A stretch of DNA of 64,000 bases from the NCBI RefSeq assembly GCF_003382565.3, contig NZ_CP086253.1, positions 2,542,001 through 2,606,000 on the forward strand. Direction: 5' to 3'. Position numbers and translations under genes: made by a program. The stretch is from Pectobacterium aquaticum (GTDB lineage Bacteria; Pseudomonadota; Gammaproteobacteria; Enterobacterales; Enterobacteriaceae). A model generated the notes under the pieces. It searched no databases, was not told the DNA's origin, and worked only from the letters and a program-made list of their open reading frames with translations. The first letter of the stretch is position 1. Each line of letters starts with the position of its first letter. This document shows, piece after piece, positions 52,214 through 61,358 of the stretch.

Positions 52214-53260
52214 TTAATCACTCTTGGGTAATACCGCTTCTAGACGGGCGGCAATCCGCTCAGGAAGCTGCCGCCGTACCGTCTGCATTGCCTGTTCAAT
52301 AGCAACCGCAAACGCTCTCTGGTTTGCTGCACCATGGCTTTTGATTACAGTTCCCCGTAACCCTAGCAGGCATGCGCCATTATATTGATCGGGATTCAAG
52401 TGACCGAAACGCTTTGATAAGCGTTTTTGTAACAAACGCCCTAGCCACTTCAACCACCAGGATTGCTTTTGTTTTTGCCCAGGCCCTGAAGCAGGAGATT
52501 TCAGCAGTGACAGGAACATCCTTACCACGCCTTCCACCGTTTTCAGGGTGACATTGCCCACAAAGCCGTCACAGACCATCACATCCGTTTTTCCAGTCAG
52601 CAGATCGTTGCCTTCCAGATAACCGATATAATTTATTGATGGTGCCTCTTTTAACTGTGCCGCTGCTTCACGGATAGTGCTCAGCCCTTTGCTTTCTTCT
52701 TCACCGATATTCAACAACGCGACACGAGGATTTGTCAGTCCCAGCACTTCTTCTGCCATCACTGAGCCCATCACGGCAAACTGAACCAGCATCGTGCTGT
52801 CACAGTCAACATTCGCCCCCAGATCCAACACAACTGTCTTTCCGTGTTGCTGGTGAGGTAATACTGACACCAATGCGGGTCGCTCAATTCCGTCCAGTGG
52901 CTTAATCAGGAGCTTGGCCAGCCCCATAAGCGCACCCGTATTACCAGCGCTCACACAGGCCTGTGCCCTACCGTCTTTAATCAACTCAAGCGCTATGCGC
53001 ATTGAAGTACCACGGCTCGCACGAATAGCCTGCGACGGCCTCGCATCACTAGCAATAACCGACTCCGCCGGAACAATCTCTAAGCGGGAAAGTAAATCAG
53101 AATCGACTTTGGCAAGTAATGGAGTAATCGCAGCAGGATCGCCGACTAATAACAAATTGAGAGCTGGATTAGAAGCCAGTGCCTGCAATGCAGCAGGCAC
53201 TGTTACGCAGGGACCAAAATCCCCGCCCATCGCATCTAACGCCAGAGTTAGGCGTGTCAA
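52214..53260 (-). CDS. plsX: Phosphate acyltransferase PlsX
   Basis: Makes acyl-phosphate from acyl-ACP for phospholipid synthesis. I place the start at TTG 53260, giving MTRLTLALDAMGGDFGP as in the E. coli protein, with AAGG seven bases upstream. A second TTG at 53275 would add five residues. Length is 348 aa. Conserved blocks are ACVSAGNTGALM, LDLGANVDCDS, CDGFVGNVTLKT and NGACLLGLRGTVIKSHG. Neither reading has an ATG, so TTG initiation is real and may limit expression. rpmF lies 29 bases upstream. Confidence 0.94.
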   Translation of the reverse strand: MTRLTLALDAMGGDFGPCVTVPAALQALASNPALNLLLVGDPAAITPLLAKVDSDLLSRLEIVPAESVIASDARPSQAIRASRGTSMRIALELIKDGRAQACVSAGNTGALMGLAKLLIKPLDGIERPALVSVLPHQQHGKTVVLDLGANVDCDSTMLVQFAVMGSVMAEEVLGLTNPRVALLNIGEEESKGLSTIREAAAQLKEAPSINYIGYLEGNDLLTGKTDVMVCDGFVGNVTLKTVEGVVRMFLSLLKSPASGPGQKQKQSWWLKWLGRLLQKRLSKRFGHLNPDQYNGACLLGLRGTVIKSHGAANQRAFAVAIEQAMQTVRRQLPERIAARLEAVLPKSD

Positions 53261-53289
53261 GGTATTGCCTTGCAAATAATTCGCAAGAA

Positions 53290-53460
53290 TTATTTAGCAA
53301 TGACCTTGCGACCGCGGTAATAACCATCCGCAGTGATGTGGTGACGCAGGTGAGTTTCGCCAGAAACTTTATCTACGGATACAGAAGCGGTAGTCAACGC
53401 ATCATGTGAACGACGCATACCACGTTTGGAACGGCTAGGTTTGTTTTGTTGTACGGCCAT
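53290..53460 (-). CDS. rpmF: 50S ribosomal protein L32
   Basis: Small ribosomal protein of 56 residues starting MAVQQNKPSRSKRGMRRSHD and ending YYRGRKVIAK; it is one residue shorter than E. coli L32. It has no Cys, so it is the zinc-free type. It lies between yceD (12 bases upstream) and plsX (29 bases downstream), the conserved yceD-rpmF-plsX-fab arrangement that ties ribosome and lipid synthesis. Confidence 0.97.
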   Translation of the reverse strand: MAVQQNKPSRSKRGMRRSHDALTTASVSVDKVSGETHLRHHITADGYYRGRKVIAK

Positions 53461-53472
53461 GGACCTTACTCC

Positions 53473-53997
53473 TTATTGCTTATGCTTTAAACTGGCTAAT
53501 ACGGCAAATGGATTTGGTTTTTCCGCCTCTGCAGGCAGTTGACCAAATACCATATCCGCTTCGGACACTTCACAGTGTTCAGAATCATGCACCGGGGCGA
53601 TAGGCAACATCAGAATAATTTCATCTTCAATCATTGCCAGCAGATCGACTTCGCCAAAACCATCAACGCCGATCGGCTCATACGCTTCCGGTAACGCTTC
53701 GGCCTGCTCATCATTGACGACCGGGCTGAAACAGAATGTCGCATGGACTTGATGTTCAAACGGCTTTCCGCAACGCTGACACATCAAAGTGACAGTAACG
53801 TCAGCGTTACCGTCAATCACAGCCAGACGCTGATTATCGATATTGAAAGATAAAGAGGCCTGAACATCACTATCCACACTCACCACGGATTCGGCAACAC
53901 GCTCTACTTGTTCAGCTGAATAGATACCAACGTAATCTAAACGCTTCTGAGCAGTGCGGACCGCATCAAGGGTTAAGGGTAATTTTACCTTTTGCAT
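53473..53997 (-). CDS. yceD: DUF177 protein YceD
   Basis: Conserved 174-residue protein (E. coli 173) of the DUF177 family, linked to 23S rRNA accumulation. The conserved Cys pair lies in VTLMCQRCGKPFEHQV. The C-terminus NPFAVLASLKHKQ is the typical NPF-x-x-L block. First gene of the leftward rpmF-plsX-fab operon; its ATG is preceded by about 140 bases shared with divergent yceF. Confidence 0.95.
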   Translation of the reverse strand: MQKVKLPLTLDAVRTAQKRLDYVGIYSAEQVERVAESVVSVDSDVQASLSFNIDNQRLAVIDGNADVTVTLMCQRCGKPFEHQVHATFCFSPVVNDEQAEALPEAYEPIGVDGFGEVDLLAMIEDEIILMLPIAPVHDSEHCEVSEADMVFGQLPAEAEKPNPFAVLASLKHKQ

Positions 53998-54137
53998 AGG
54001 GCGCGCATATTAACGTCGTAACGACATAGAGTCAAAGAAAAAGGCAGTGATGCACCACCTTTCACCAATATTCGCTTCCAGAGCGGCGCACAGTTTAAAA
54101 TGCCTTTCATCATTACGCTACGGTTTATCAAAAAATT

Positions 54138-54722
54138 ATGCAGCAGATTGTTCTCGCTTCAACATCACCTTACCGCAAATCCTTGTTAGAAAAGCTGGCT
54201 ATCCCCTTTGTTTGCGCATCGCCAGACATCGATGAAACCCCTCACCTCGGAGAAAACGCTGTCGATCTCGTGATCCGTCTTGCTGAAAGCAAAGCGCAAA
54301 CACTGGCCGCGCACTACCCCAATCACCTGATTATCGGTTCCGATCAGGTTTGCGTTCTGGAAAACGCCATAACAGGAAAACCACATAATAAGGATAACGC
54401 AACACACCAGTTACGGCAGGCCAGCGGAAAGTGTGTTTCCTTCTTTACGGGTTTAGCGCTCTTCAATAGTGCAACTCAGGAAATGCAGAGTATTGCTGAG
54501 CCATTTGACGTGCATTTCCGTACGCTAACGGAAGCGGAAATTGGCGGTTATCTGGAGAAAGAACAGCCATGGAACTGCGCAGGTAGCTTTAAAAGCGAAG
54601 GATTGGGTATTACTCTCTTTGAACGACTATCCGGGCGCGATCCTAATACGCTCATTGGATTGCCATTGATCGCGCTAACGCAGATGCTACAAAAGGAAGG
54701 CGTAAATCCGCTGACGATGTAA
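54138..54722 (+). CDS. yceF: 7-methyl-GTP pyrophosphatase YceF (Maf family)
   Basis: House-cleaning nucleotide pyrophosphatase of the Maf/YhdE family; the YceF subgroup prefers 7-methyl-GTP. It has 194 residues, the E. coli length. The N-terminal QIVLASTSPYRKSLLEKL is the Maf loop, then DIDETPHLGE, IIGSDQVCVLE (catalytic Asp) and GSFKSEGLGI. It is divergent from yceD and convergent with rluC. Confidence 0.95.
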   Translation: MQQIVLASTSPYRKSLLEKLAIPFVCASPDIDETPHLGENAVDLVIRLAESKAQTLAAHYPNHLIIGSDQVCVLENAITGKPHNKDNATHQLRQASGKCVSFFTGLALFNSATQEMQSIAEPFDVHFRTLTEAEIGGYLEKEQPWNCAGSFKSEGLGITLFERLSGRDPNTLIGLPLIALTQMLQKEGVNPLTM

Positions 54723-54741
54723 ATTGACGATGTAAAGTAAA

Positions 54742-54772
54742 TCGGGATAGCCCGATGAAGAGGCTATCCCGA
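54742..54772. terminator. Hairpin between yceF and rluC
   Basis: A perfect 11-bp stem TCGGGATAGCC/GGCTATCCCGA with a 9-base loop. T-rich flanks are modest on both sides. It lies at the convergent end of yceF and rluC and probably serves both. Confidence 0.7.
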
Positions 54773-54799
54773 CAGATAAAAATATGTAGGTATATGTGG

Positions 54800-55756
54800 T
54801 TATACTTTTGTCTTGCGCAGTGCTTGCAGACAGCGACGCAGTGCGCTATCTAATGGAGCTTCGACTCTCAGTGTCTCACCGGTGTTCGGATGCTCAAAAC
54901 GCAGCGCCTGTGCATGCAGGAATAGACGTTTTAGACCTGTGCCTACCAGTTGCTGATCGAATTCGCGATCGCCGTAACGATCATCAAACGCTATCGGATG
55001 TCCGGCATACTGAGCGTGTACACGAATTTGGTGCGTACGCCCAGTAACAGGGCTAGCCCGCACCAGCGTCGCGTGTTCAAAGCGCTCTTCTATTTTAAAG
55101 CGCGTTTCTGACGGTTTACCGTCGCTGTTTACCCGTACAATGCGTTCACCGCTTTGCAGGATATTCTTTAACAGTGGAGCCTGAACGACCTTGCAGTGAG
55201 ACTGCCACTGCCCACGAACCAGCGCCAGATAGTCTTTTTGCATGCCTTTTAGTCGCAGTTGTTCGTGCAGAGAACGTAAAGCCGAGCGTTTTTTTGCGAC
55301 CAGCAAAACACCAGAGGTATCGCGATCGAGACGGTGTACTAACTCCAGAAAACGCGCTTCCGGGCGTAAAGCACGCAGCCCTTCAATCACGCCGAAGCTC
55401 AAGCCACTGCCACCATGCACTGCTGTACCCGAGGGTTTATTCAGCACCAACAGGTAGTCATCCTCATAAATAATGCACTCGGCCAACGCCGCCACTTTAC
55501 CAAAACTGGCAGAAATAGGGGTCTCATCGCGTTCTGCCTGCCGAACGGGCGGAATACGGATGACATCACCATCGAGCAATTTATACTCAGGTTTGACCCG
55601 TTTCTTATTTATCCTTACCTCACCTTTTCGCAAGATACGGTAAACCATGCTTTTAGGCACACCCTTTAAGTGGGTATGCAAAAAATTATCGACGCGCTGC
55701 CCCGCTTCATCTGCGGAGATCGTCACAAATTGTACTGAAGGATTATCTGTTTTCAT
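54800..55756 (-). CDS. rluC: 23S rRNA pseudouridine synthase RluC
   Basis: Makes pseudouridine at 955, 2504 and 2580 of 23S rRNA. From ATG 55756 (MKTDNPSVQF) it has 318 residues (E. coli 319). An N-terminal S4 domain (about 18-80) is followed by the RluA-type catalytic domain with VHRLDRDTSGVLL (catalytic Asp) and TGRTHQIRVHAQYAGHPI. Eight extra residues from an upstream ATG are not supported. It is divergent from rne. Confidence 0.96.
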   Translation of the reverse strand: MKTDNPSVQFVTISADEAGQRVDNFLHTHLKGVPKSMVYRILRKGEVRINKKRVKPEYKLLDGDVIRIPPVRQAERDETPISASFGKVAALAECIIYEDDYLLVLNKPSGTAVHGGSGLSFGVIEGLRALRPEARFLELVHRLDRDTSGVLLVAKKRSALRSLHEQLRLKGMQKDYLALVRGQWQSHCKVVQAPLLKNILQSGERIVRVNSDGKPSETRFKIEERFEHATLVRASPVTGRTHQIRVHAQYAGHPIAFDDRYGDREFDQQLVGTGLKRLFLHAQALRFEHPNTGETLRVEAPLDSALRRCLQALRKTKV

Positions 55757-56350
55757 GATGCGCGATTCTAAATAGAGCAACCCGATAGCGCCACTTCTTT
55801 TTCTGTGCTTAACTGTGTGTCTGACTTATGAAGATATTGTTGCATTGTCGAGTAAGTGGACGGGTGAGTTGGACTGTAGCATCAAACCCTGTCCGTTTTG
55901 GTGATAACAACAGAACTATCTTTATACAGACAGGCAAAGTCACCTTGCTATAACGGTATCAGCAGTGGAATAATGCTTTTGCGTTTCCCACGCGGATTTC
56001 CGATAAAACAAGGGGAAATTGCGGAATTATTAAATTTGCCTGATGACGCACACACGCAGCAATGGCGTAAGACGTAATGTGAAATCAAGCAGTTAGCGGG
56101 CTGCGGATTGCAGCTTGGCCGGCAAATGGAATCAGATCTGGCGACATTATTCAGAAGCTGTTCCCTCAGTAAATGCGCTGTTTTCCATCAGGAAATACAG
56201 GCTACCGAAACATGCGTCTCTATGCAGGCGACAACCGGGAGGTTGACGTCCCTGCGATAAGCCACGAGGCCATCGGTTCACTCCGGTCATGCGGTTCTTT
56301 TGTCCGCAGCTCTATCAATAATGTAAGTAAAAATAACGAGTAAGTTGAAG
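55757..56350. other. rluC/rne divergent region with the long rne leader
   Basis: About 590 bases. In E. coli the rne mRNA has a 361-nt leader whose hairpins let RNase E cleave its own message. A leader of that length would start near 55990 here. Several structures are visible, among them ACCGGGAGGTTGACGTCCCT (56230-56250) and TGCGG-N9-CCGCA (56290-56308). No ORF in it looks real. The rluC promoter is at the left end. Confidence 0.6.
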
Positions 56351-59300
56351 ATGAAAAGAATGTTAATTAACGCAACTCAGCAGGAAGAGTTGCGTGTTGC
56401 CTTGGTTGATGGTCAACGGCTGTATGATTTGGATATCGAAAGTCCAGGTCATGAGCAGAAGAAAGCAAATATCTACAAAGGTAAAATCACACGTATCGAA
56501 CCTAGCCTTGAAGCCGCTTTTGTTGATTACGGCGCTGAAAGACACGGTTTCCTCCCTCTTAAAGAAATCGCCCGCGAATACTTCCCTAGCAACTATTCTT
56601 CCCACGGTCGTCCTAACATTAAAGACGTGTTGCGTGAAGGTCAGGAAGTCATTGTTCAGGTAGACAAAGAAGAGCGAGGAAACAAAGGTGCTGCACTGAC
56701 CACCTTTATCAGTCTGGCAGGCAGTTATCTGGTCTTAATGCCGAATAATCCTCGTGCAGGCGGTATTTCACGTCGTATCGAAGGTGACGATCGTACCGAG
56801 CTCAAAGAAGCGTTGGGATCGTTGCAACTGCCCGATGGCATGGGGCTCATTGTTCGTACCGCTGGTGTGGGCAAATCCGCTGAAGCGCTGCAATGGGATC
56901 TAGCTTTCCGTCTGAAACATTGGGATGCGATCAAAAAAGCCGCCGAAGGCCGCCCTGCACCGTTCCTGATCCATCAGGAAAGTAATGTGATCGTCCGCGC
57001 TTTTCGTGACTATCTGCGCCCAGACATTGGCGAAATTCTGATCGACAATCCAAAAGTTCTCGATCTGGCAAAAGAACATATTTCTGCACTGGGTCGCCCC
57101 GATTTCAGTAGCAAAATCAAATTGTACAGTGGCGAAATTCCGCTTTTCAGCCACTATCAAATCGAATCACAGATCGAATCGGCTTTCCAGCGTGAAGTTC
57201 GCCTGCCGTCCGGTGGCTCTATCGTTATCGATACGACCGAAGCGCTAACAGCGATTGATATCAACTCCGCCCGTGCAACGCGCGGTGGTGATATTGAAGA
57301 AACTGCGTTCAATACCAACCTTGAAGCCGCAGACGAAATTGCCCGCCAGTTGCGCTTGCGTGACCTCGGCGGCCTGATCGTTATCGACTTCATCGATATG
57401 ACACCAGTTCGTCACCAGCGTGAAGTTGAAAACCGCCTGCGCGACTCTGTACGTCAGGATCGTGCGCGTATTCAGATCGGCCGGATTTCTCGCTTTGGCT
57501 TGCTAGAAATGTCGCGTCAGCGCCTGAGCCCTTCACTGGGTGAATCCAGCCATCACGTTTGCCCACGCTGTAGCGGCACAGGCACGATTCGTGATAATGA
57601 ATCACTTTCACTGTCTATTCTTCGTCTGATCGAAGAAGAAGCGCTGAAAGAGAATACCAAAGAAGTCCACGCGATTGTTCCAGTTCAGATTGCATCTTAT
57701 CTGCTGAACGAGAAACGTGATGCCGTTAACGCCATTGAGAAACGTCAAGGCGGCGTGCGCGCGATCATCGTGCCACACGATGGTATGCAGACACCGCACT
57801 ACTCCGTTGTTCGCGTCCGTAAAGGCGAAGAAAAACCGACGCTCAGCTATTTGCTGCCTCAGCGTTTGGAAACGGAAACGCAGCAGTTGCAAGACGAACA
57901 AACGATCGAGCGTAAACAGCCTGAACAACCGGCTCTAGCAACATTTAGTATGGCTGAAATGCCAGAGGAAACCACGCCCCCAGTTACTAAAGAAGCTCCT
58001 GCTGTAGCGAAAGCCGCAGAGGATGCTCAACCAGGCCTCATTAGCCGTTTCTTCAGCGCATTGAAAGGAATCTTCGCTTCCGAACCTATTGAAAAAACAG
58101 TCGGTGCTGCTGACGATAAGAAAGCGGAAGAAGAGAAATCTACTGAGGGTCAGCGTTCTGAACGTCGGAACCCACGCCGTCAGGGTAATAATCGCCGTGA
58201 CCGTGGCTCTCGTGACAATCGTGACAATCGTGACAATCGTGACAATCGTGACAATCGTGATGATCAGCGTCGGAATAAGCGACAAAACGACGACGCGATT
58301 GTTGAAACCCGTACTGCGGATAATGTGGAGAAAGTCGGTTCGGAAGAACAACCGCGCCGTGAACCACGTGCCGAACGTCAGCGTCGTCGGCAGGCTCCGG
58401 CTGAGACAAAAGCACAGCCAGTCATTGATGATTCTGATGACAACGCAGCCGAGCAGGATACACCGACTCAGGTTATGCCACGCCGTCAACGCCGTCAGTT
58501 GACGCAGAAAGTACGTGTCCAGTCTGAAACTCAGCAGGATGTCCTCTCTGATAACAGATCGCCTGTTGCTGAAGCATCCGAGCAGATTCAAGCTTACGTC
58601 AAGCCAAACGACGCTGCGGTAGACCATAGTGAGGTCGATAACGAGCAGAACGATTCAAATCGTGCCAATGCCGAGAATGGCGGTATGCCGCGTCGATCGC
58701 GTCGTTCTCCGCGTCACCTGCGCGTCAGCGGCCAGCGCCGTCGCCGCTATCGTGATGAGCGTTATCCGTCTCAGTCACCAATGCAGTTGGAATTTGCTGC
58801 CGCATCACCGGAAATGTCATCAGGAAAAGTGTGGGTTAGCTATCCTCTGGCACGGCCACAGCAGGCTGAACGCCAGCAGCAGAACGAGAATGTTGCAACA
58901 ATTGAAACTCCGCTGTTACCAGCCGTTATCGAAGCCGCCGTGACTGCACAAGCAGACACAGTGGAATCCAATGCGGTTGAAAACGTTGCTATCACTGAAG
59001 CCGTGGTTCAGGAAGAAGTCGCTGTAACCGCAACAGCACAGTCTGCCGACATCATCCAGGATAGCAATGTAGTGGATGCCAAGGTGAGTACCGCAGGCGA
59101 AGAAACCACCATCGAGCCAGTGACTGAGAACACCGCCATCGACGATGCTATCGCTGCAGTTACCGTGAATGCCGTTGAAGAAGCAAATACTGTGGAGACT
59201 CAGGTCGCTGAAGAAACCGTTGTCGCAGTTGCTTCTGAACAAACAGTGGCTGAAAACGTAGCGACCGAAACGGTCGCAGAAGAGCAACGGGCAGATAGCA

Positions 59301-59674
59301 TCGCTGATGCAACTGAGAAAGCAGATGTGTCAGAACCAATTTCTTCCCCTGCGGTTTCCGCAGTACAGGAAACCAACCTGCCACAAAGCGTTCAGGATGA
59401 GCCGGTAACCGCTATCAGCGCACAACCGATTGTGGAAAAGTCTGTATCGAGCGTAACAAAAGCAGCAAGCGTTGCTGCACAACCTCGTTATAAGCTCCAC
59501 GCGACAGCGCCTATGACAAAAGCGCCAGCCCCAGCCTACCGTGCAGAGCCTGCTCGACATAGTGATTGGGTACGTCCAGACTACCCGTTCTCAGGGAAAG
59601 GCTCAGCAGGCGGCCATGCCGCAGTTAACCAGTCAACTGCGCCAGCAACCAAGCCTACGCCAGTTAGCGAGTAA
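56351..59674 (+). CDS. rne: Ribonuclease E
   Basis: Essential endoribonuclease and degradosome scaffold. From ATG 56351 it has 1107 residues (E. coli 1061). The catalytic half is nearly identical: S1 domain about 39-119, magnesium ligands D303 (AIDINSARATRGG) and D346 (VIDFIDMTP), and the zinc link CPRC 404-407. The C-terminal half has the membrane-binding helix PGLISRFFSALKGIFA (561-576), an Arg-rich RNA-binding part with five tandem RDN triplets (621-635), MPRRSRRSPRHLRVSGQRRR (from 779), a long acidic Val/Glu/Ala region, and the PNPase-binding end ATAPMTKAPAPAYR. A TTG six bases earlier is an unlikely start. Confidence 0.97.
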   Translation: MKRMLINATQQEELRVALVDGQRLYDLDIESPGHEQKKANIYKGKITRIEPSLEAAFVDYGAERHGFLPLKEIAREYFPSNYSSHGRPNIKDVLREGQEVIVQVDKEERGNKGAALTTFISLAGSYLVLMPNNPRAGGISRRIEGDDRTELKEALGSLQLPDGMGLIVRTAGVGKSAEALQWDLAFRLKHWDAIKKAAEGRPAPFLIHQESNVIVRAFRDYLRPDIGEILIDNPKVLDLAKEHISALGRPDFSSKIKLYSGEIPLFSHYQIESQIESAFQREVRLPSGGSIVIDTTEALTAIDINSARATRGGDIEETAFNTNLEAADEIARQLRLRDLGGLIVIDFIDMTPVRHQREVENRLRDSVRQDRARIQIGRISRFGLLEMSRQRLSPSLGESSHHVCPRCSGTGTIRDNESLSLSILRLIEEEALKENTKEVHAIVPVQIASYLLNEKRDAVNAIEKRQGGVRAIIVPHDGMQTPHYSVVRVRKGEEKPTLSYLLPQRLETETQQLQDEQTIERKQPEQPALATFSMAEMPEETTPPVTKEAPAVAKAAEDAQPGLISRFFSALKGIFASEPIEKTVGAADDKKAEEEKSTEGQRSERRNPRRQGNNRRDRGSRDNRDNRDNRDNRDNRDDQRRNKRQNDDAIVETRTADNVEKVGSEEQPRREPRAERQRRRQAPAETKAQPVIDDSDDNAAEQDTPTQVMPRRQRRQLTQKVRVQSETQQDVLSDNRSPVAEASEQIQAYVKPNDAAVDHSEVDNEQNDSNRANAENGGMPRRSRRSPRHLRVSGQRRRRYRDERYPSQSPMQLEFAAASPEMSSGKVWVSYPLARPQQAERQQQNENVATIETPLLPAVIEAAVTAQADTVESNAVENVAITEAVVQEEVAVTATAQSADIIQDSNVVDAKVSTAGEETTIEPVTENTAIDDAIAAVTVNAVEEANTVETQVAEETVVAVASEQTVAENVATETVAEEQRADSIADATEKADVSEPISSPAVSAVQETNLPQSVQDEPVTAISAQPIVEKSVSSVTKAASVAAQPRYKLHATAPMTKAPAPAYRAEPARHSDWVRPDYPFSGKGSAGGHAAVNQSTAPATKPTPVSE
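58211..58264 (+). repeat. Tandem 9-bp repeat within rne
   Basis: CGTGACAAT is repeated five times without change (58211-58255), then a diverged sixth unit CGTGATGAT. It encodes Arg-Asp-Asn triplets in the disordered RNA-binding part of RNase E. Because the unit is a multiple of three, copy changes keep the frame. Confidence 0.95.
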
Positions 59675-59691
59675 TCCAGGCTTCTATAGAC

Positions 59692-59722
59692 AAGCACCCG
59701 CCAATTGGCGGGTGCTTTTTTA
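59692..59722 (+). terminator. Terminator after rne
   Basis: An 11-bp stem AAGCACCCGCC/GGCGGGTGCTT with an AATT loop ends in a T-run. It is 18 bases past the rne stop, a strong intrinsic terminator. Confidence 0.92.
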
Positions 59723-59736
59723 TTCAGAAACTGTCG

Positions 59737-60024
59737 TTAGCCTAAAAAACTCAACGTCTTAATATCTACACTATCCGTTTTACCATCCAGTTCCACCAAG
59801 AAGCGTTTAAAGTGCTCACTCTGCCCATGTGATGCAACAGCATCTTGATTCTTCCAACGCTCGAAGAACACAAACACACCCGGTTTATCCACAACTTCAT
59901 GCAGATCATACTGCACATTGCCTACTTCCTGTCGGCTTGGCGATACCAAACGTTTTAGCGTCGCAGTAACATCTGCAATGAACTCTGCTTTTGCCTGAAT
60001 AGTCGCCACAATACGAATTTCCAT
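59737..60024 (-). CDS. ABM-domain (putative monooxygenase) small protein
   Basis: A 95-residue protein of the antibiotic biosynthesis monooxygenase fold (dimeric ferredoxin-like, YgiN-type). Signs are EIRIVATIQAKAEF at the start, QYDLHEVVDKPGVFVFFERW and the conserved ASHGQSEHFKRF. Members use no metal or cofactor and act on quinols or similar, but the substrate here is unknown. I use the second ATG (60024) because AAGGG lies six bases before it and directly abuts the first. E. coli has no such gene between rne and pyrC. Confidence 0.85.
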   Translation of the reverse strand: MEIRIVATIQAKAEFIADVTATLKRLVSPSRQEVGNVQYDLHEVVDKPGVFVFFERWKNQDAVASHGQSEHFKRFLVELDGKTDSVDIKTLSFLG

Positions 60025-60208
60025 ATACATCCCTTATTTATCAATGAAAAGATAATACTATCAGATGCCAATTCACGCTTAATTTCAAGCATTCATCAAC
60101 AAACGGATGCATTCGAATAGCTTTACGCTTATCCTTATCCCCCGCCGTATCAGTCCCAAAACCAACCGAAAGATGATGTTTTTTTACTGACCGCCGGAGC
60201 GCAATTCC

Positions 60209-61252
60209 ATGACCGCACAGCCCACTATTCTTAAAATCCGTCGCCCTGACGATTGGCACATTCACCTGCGTGACGATCAGATGCTGGAAACCGTTCTCCC
60301 CTATACCAGCCGTTTCTTCGGCCGTGCGGTTGTTATGCCTAACCTGACGCCGCCGATTACCAGCGTAGCCAGCGCTATCGCGTATCGTCAGCGTATTTTG
60401 GCCGCAGTCCCGCAGGGTGATGATTTTCATCCGCTGATGACGTGCTACCTGACCGATGCGCTTGATGCCAACGAAATCGTGAGTGGTTTTAAGCAAGGCG
60501 TTTTTACCGCGGCCAAACTCTATCCAGCTAACGCCACAACAAACTCCAGCCATGGGGTGACTAGCGTCGCCAATATCTCCGGCATTCTGGAACAAATGCA
60601 GAAAATTGGCATGCCGCTACTTATCCATGGTGAAGTTACCGACTCTGCCGTGGATATTTTCGATCGGGAAGCGCGCTTCATCGAAACCGTGCTGGAACCA
60701 TTACGCCAACAGTTTCCTGAACTGAAGGTCGTCCTTGAGCACATTACGACGAAAGAAGCCGCGCAGTATGTTGTTGAAGGTAATGATTATCTCGCCGCAA
60801 CCATTACACCGCAGCATCTGATGTTTAACCGCAATCATATGCTGGTTGGTGGCGTTCGCCCCCACCTATATTGCCTGCCTATCTTAAAACGCAATACCCA
60901 TCAGCAGGCGCTACGTGAAGCAGTCGCTAGCGGCTGTGACCGGCTTTTCCTCGGTACGGACTCCGCGCCGCATGCAAAACACAGAAAAGAGTCCAGTTGC
61001 GGCTGTGCTGGTGTGTTCAATGCTCAGGCAGCATTAAGTACCTACGCCACCGTTTTTGAAGAAATGAACGCGCTGGATAAACTCGAAGCATTTTGCTCCC
61101 TGAATGGCCCACGTTTTTATGGCCTGCCAGTGAACGACAGCTGGATTGAGCTGCATCGTGAAACCGTCACATTCCCAGAAGAAATCGCTCTCGGCGACGA
61201 GTCGCTAATCCCCTTCCTGGCTGGACAAAGCCTCAACTGGTCAGTCCGTTAA
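60209..61252 (+). CDS. pyrC: Dihydroorotase
   Basis: Zinc amidohydrolase of pyrimidine synthesis, closing carbamoyl-aspartate to dihydroorotate. It has 347 residues (E. coli 348). Zinc ligands: H17 and H19 (DWHIHLRDD), carboxylated Lys103 (AAKLYPANATTNS), His in LIHGEVTD, His in VLEHITTKEA and Asp in FLGTDSAPHAK. CCGGAG is a good ribosome-binding site. E. coli pyrC is controlled by start-site switching in its leader; I cannot confirm that here. Confidence 0.97.
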   Translation: MTAQPTILKIRRPDDWHIHLRDDQMLETVLPYTSRFFGRAVVMPNLTPPITSVASAIAYRQRILAAVPQGDDFHPLMTCYLTDALDANEIVSGFKQGVFTAAKLYPANATTNSSHGVTSVANISGILEQMQKIGMPLLIHGEVTDSAVDIFDREARFIETVLEPLRQQFPELKVVLEHITTKEAAQYVVEGNDYLAATITPQHLMFNRNHMLVGGVRPHLYCLPILKRNTHQQALREAVASGCDRLFLGTDSAPHAKHRKESSCGCAGVFNAQAALSTYATVFEEMNALDKLEAFCSLNGPRFYGLPVNDSWIELHRETVTFPEEIALGDESLIPFLAGQSLNWSVR

Positions 61253-61258
61253 TCGACA

Positions 61259-61293
61259 AGCCCATCCGCATTATGCCGATGGGCTAAATTTTA
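61259..61293 (+). terminator. Terminator after pyrC
   Basis: Stem AGCCCATC/GATGGGCT with an 11-base loop lies seven bases past the pyrC stop. An AAATTTTATT tail gives a modest T-run. Confidence 0.7.
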
Positions 61294-61322
61294 TTGCACG
61301 TCTTGTTCTTCACTTACAATAA

Positions 61323-61338
61323 CTGTATAAATAAACAG
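61323..61338. promoter_or_regulatory. LexA (SOS) box of dinI
   Basis: CTGTATAAATAAACAG matches the SOS box CTG-N10-CAG with the usual TATA-rich centre. It lies 21 bases before the dinI ATG, placing dinI under LexA repression as in E. coli. Confidence 0.9.
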
Positions 61339-61358
61339 TTTAAAATTTGGAGGTCAGC

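Noticed and set aside
58211..58264. CRISPR-like regular repeat
   Set aside because: The units are nine bases with no spacers and lie inside rne; there are no cas genes.
57935..58627. A 230-codon open frame antisense to rne
   Set aside because: Arises from the repetitive Arg/Asp-rich coding of RNase E; it contains a mirrored Thr-Ile-Val repeat with no plausible function.
60031..60208. PurR operator before pyrC
   Set aside because: The nearest sequence, AACAAACGGATGCATTC, departs too far from the PurR consensus to claim.
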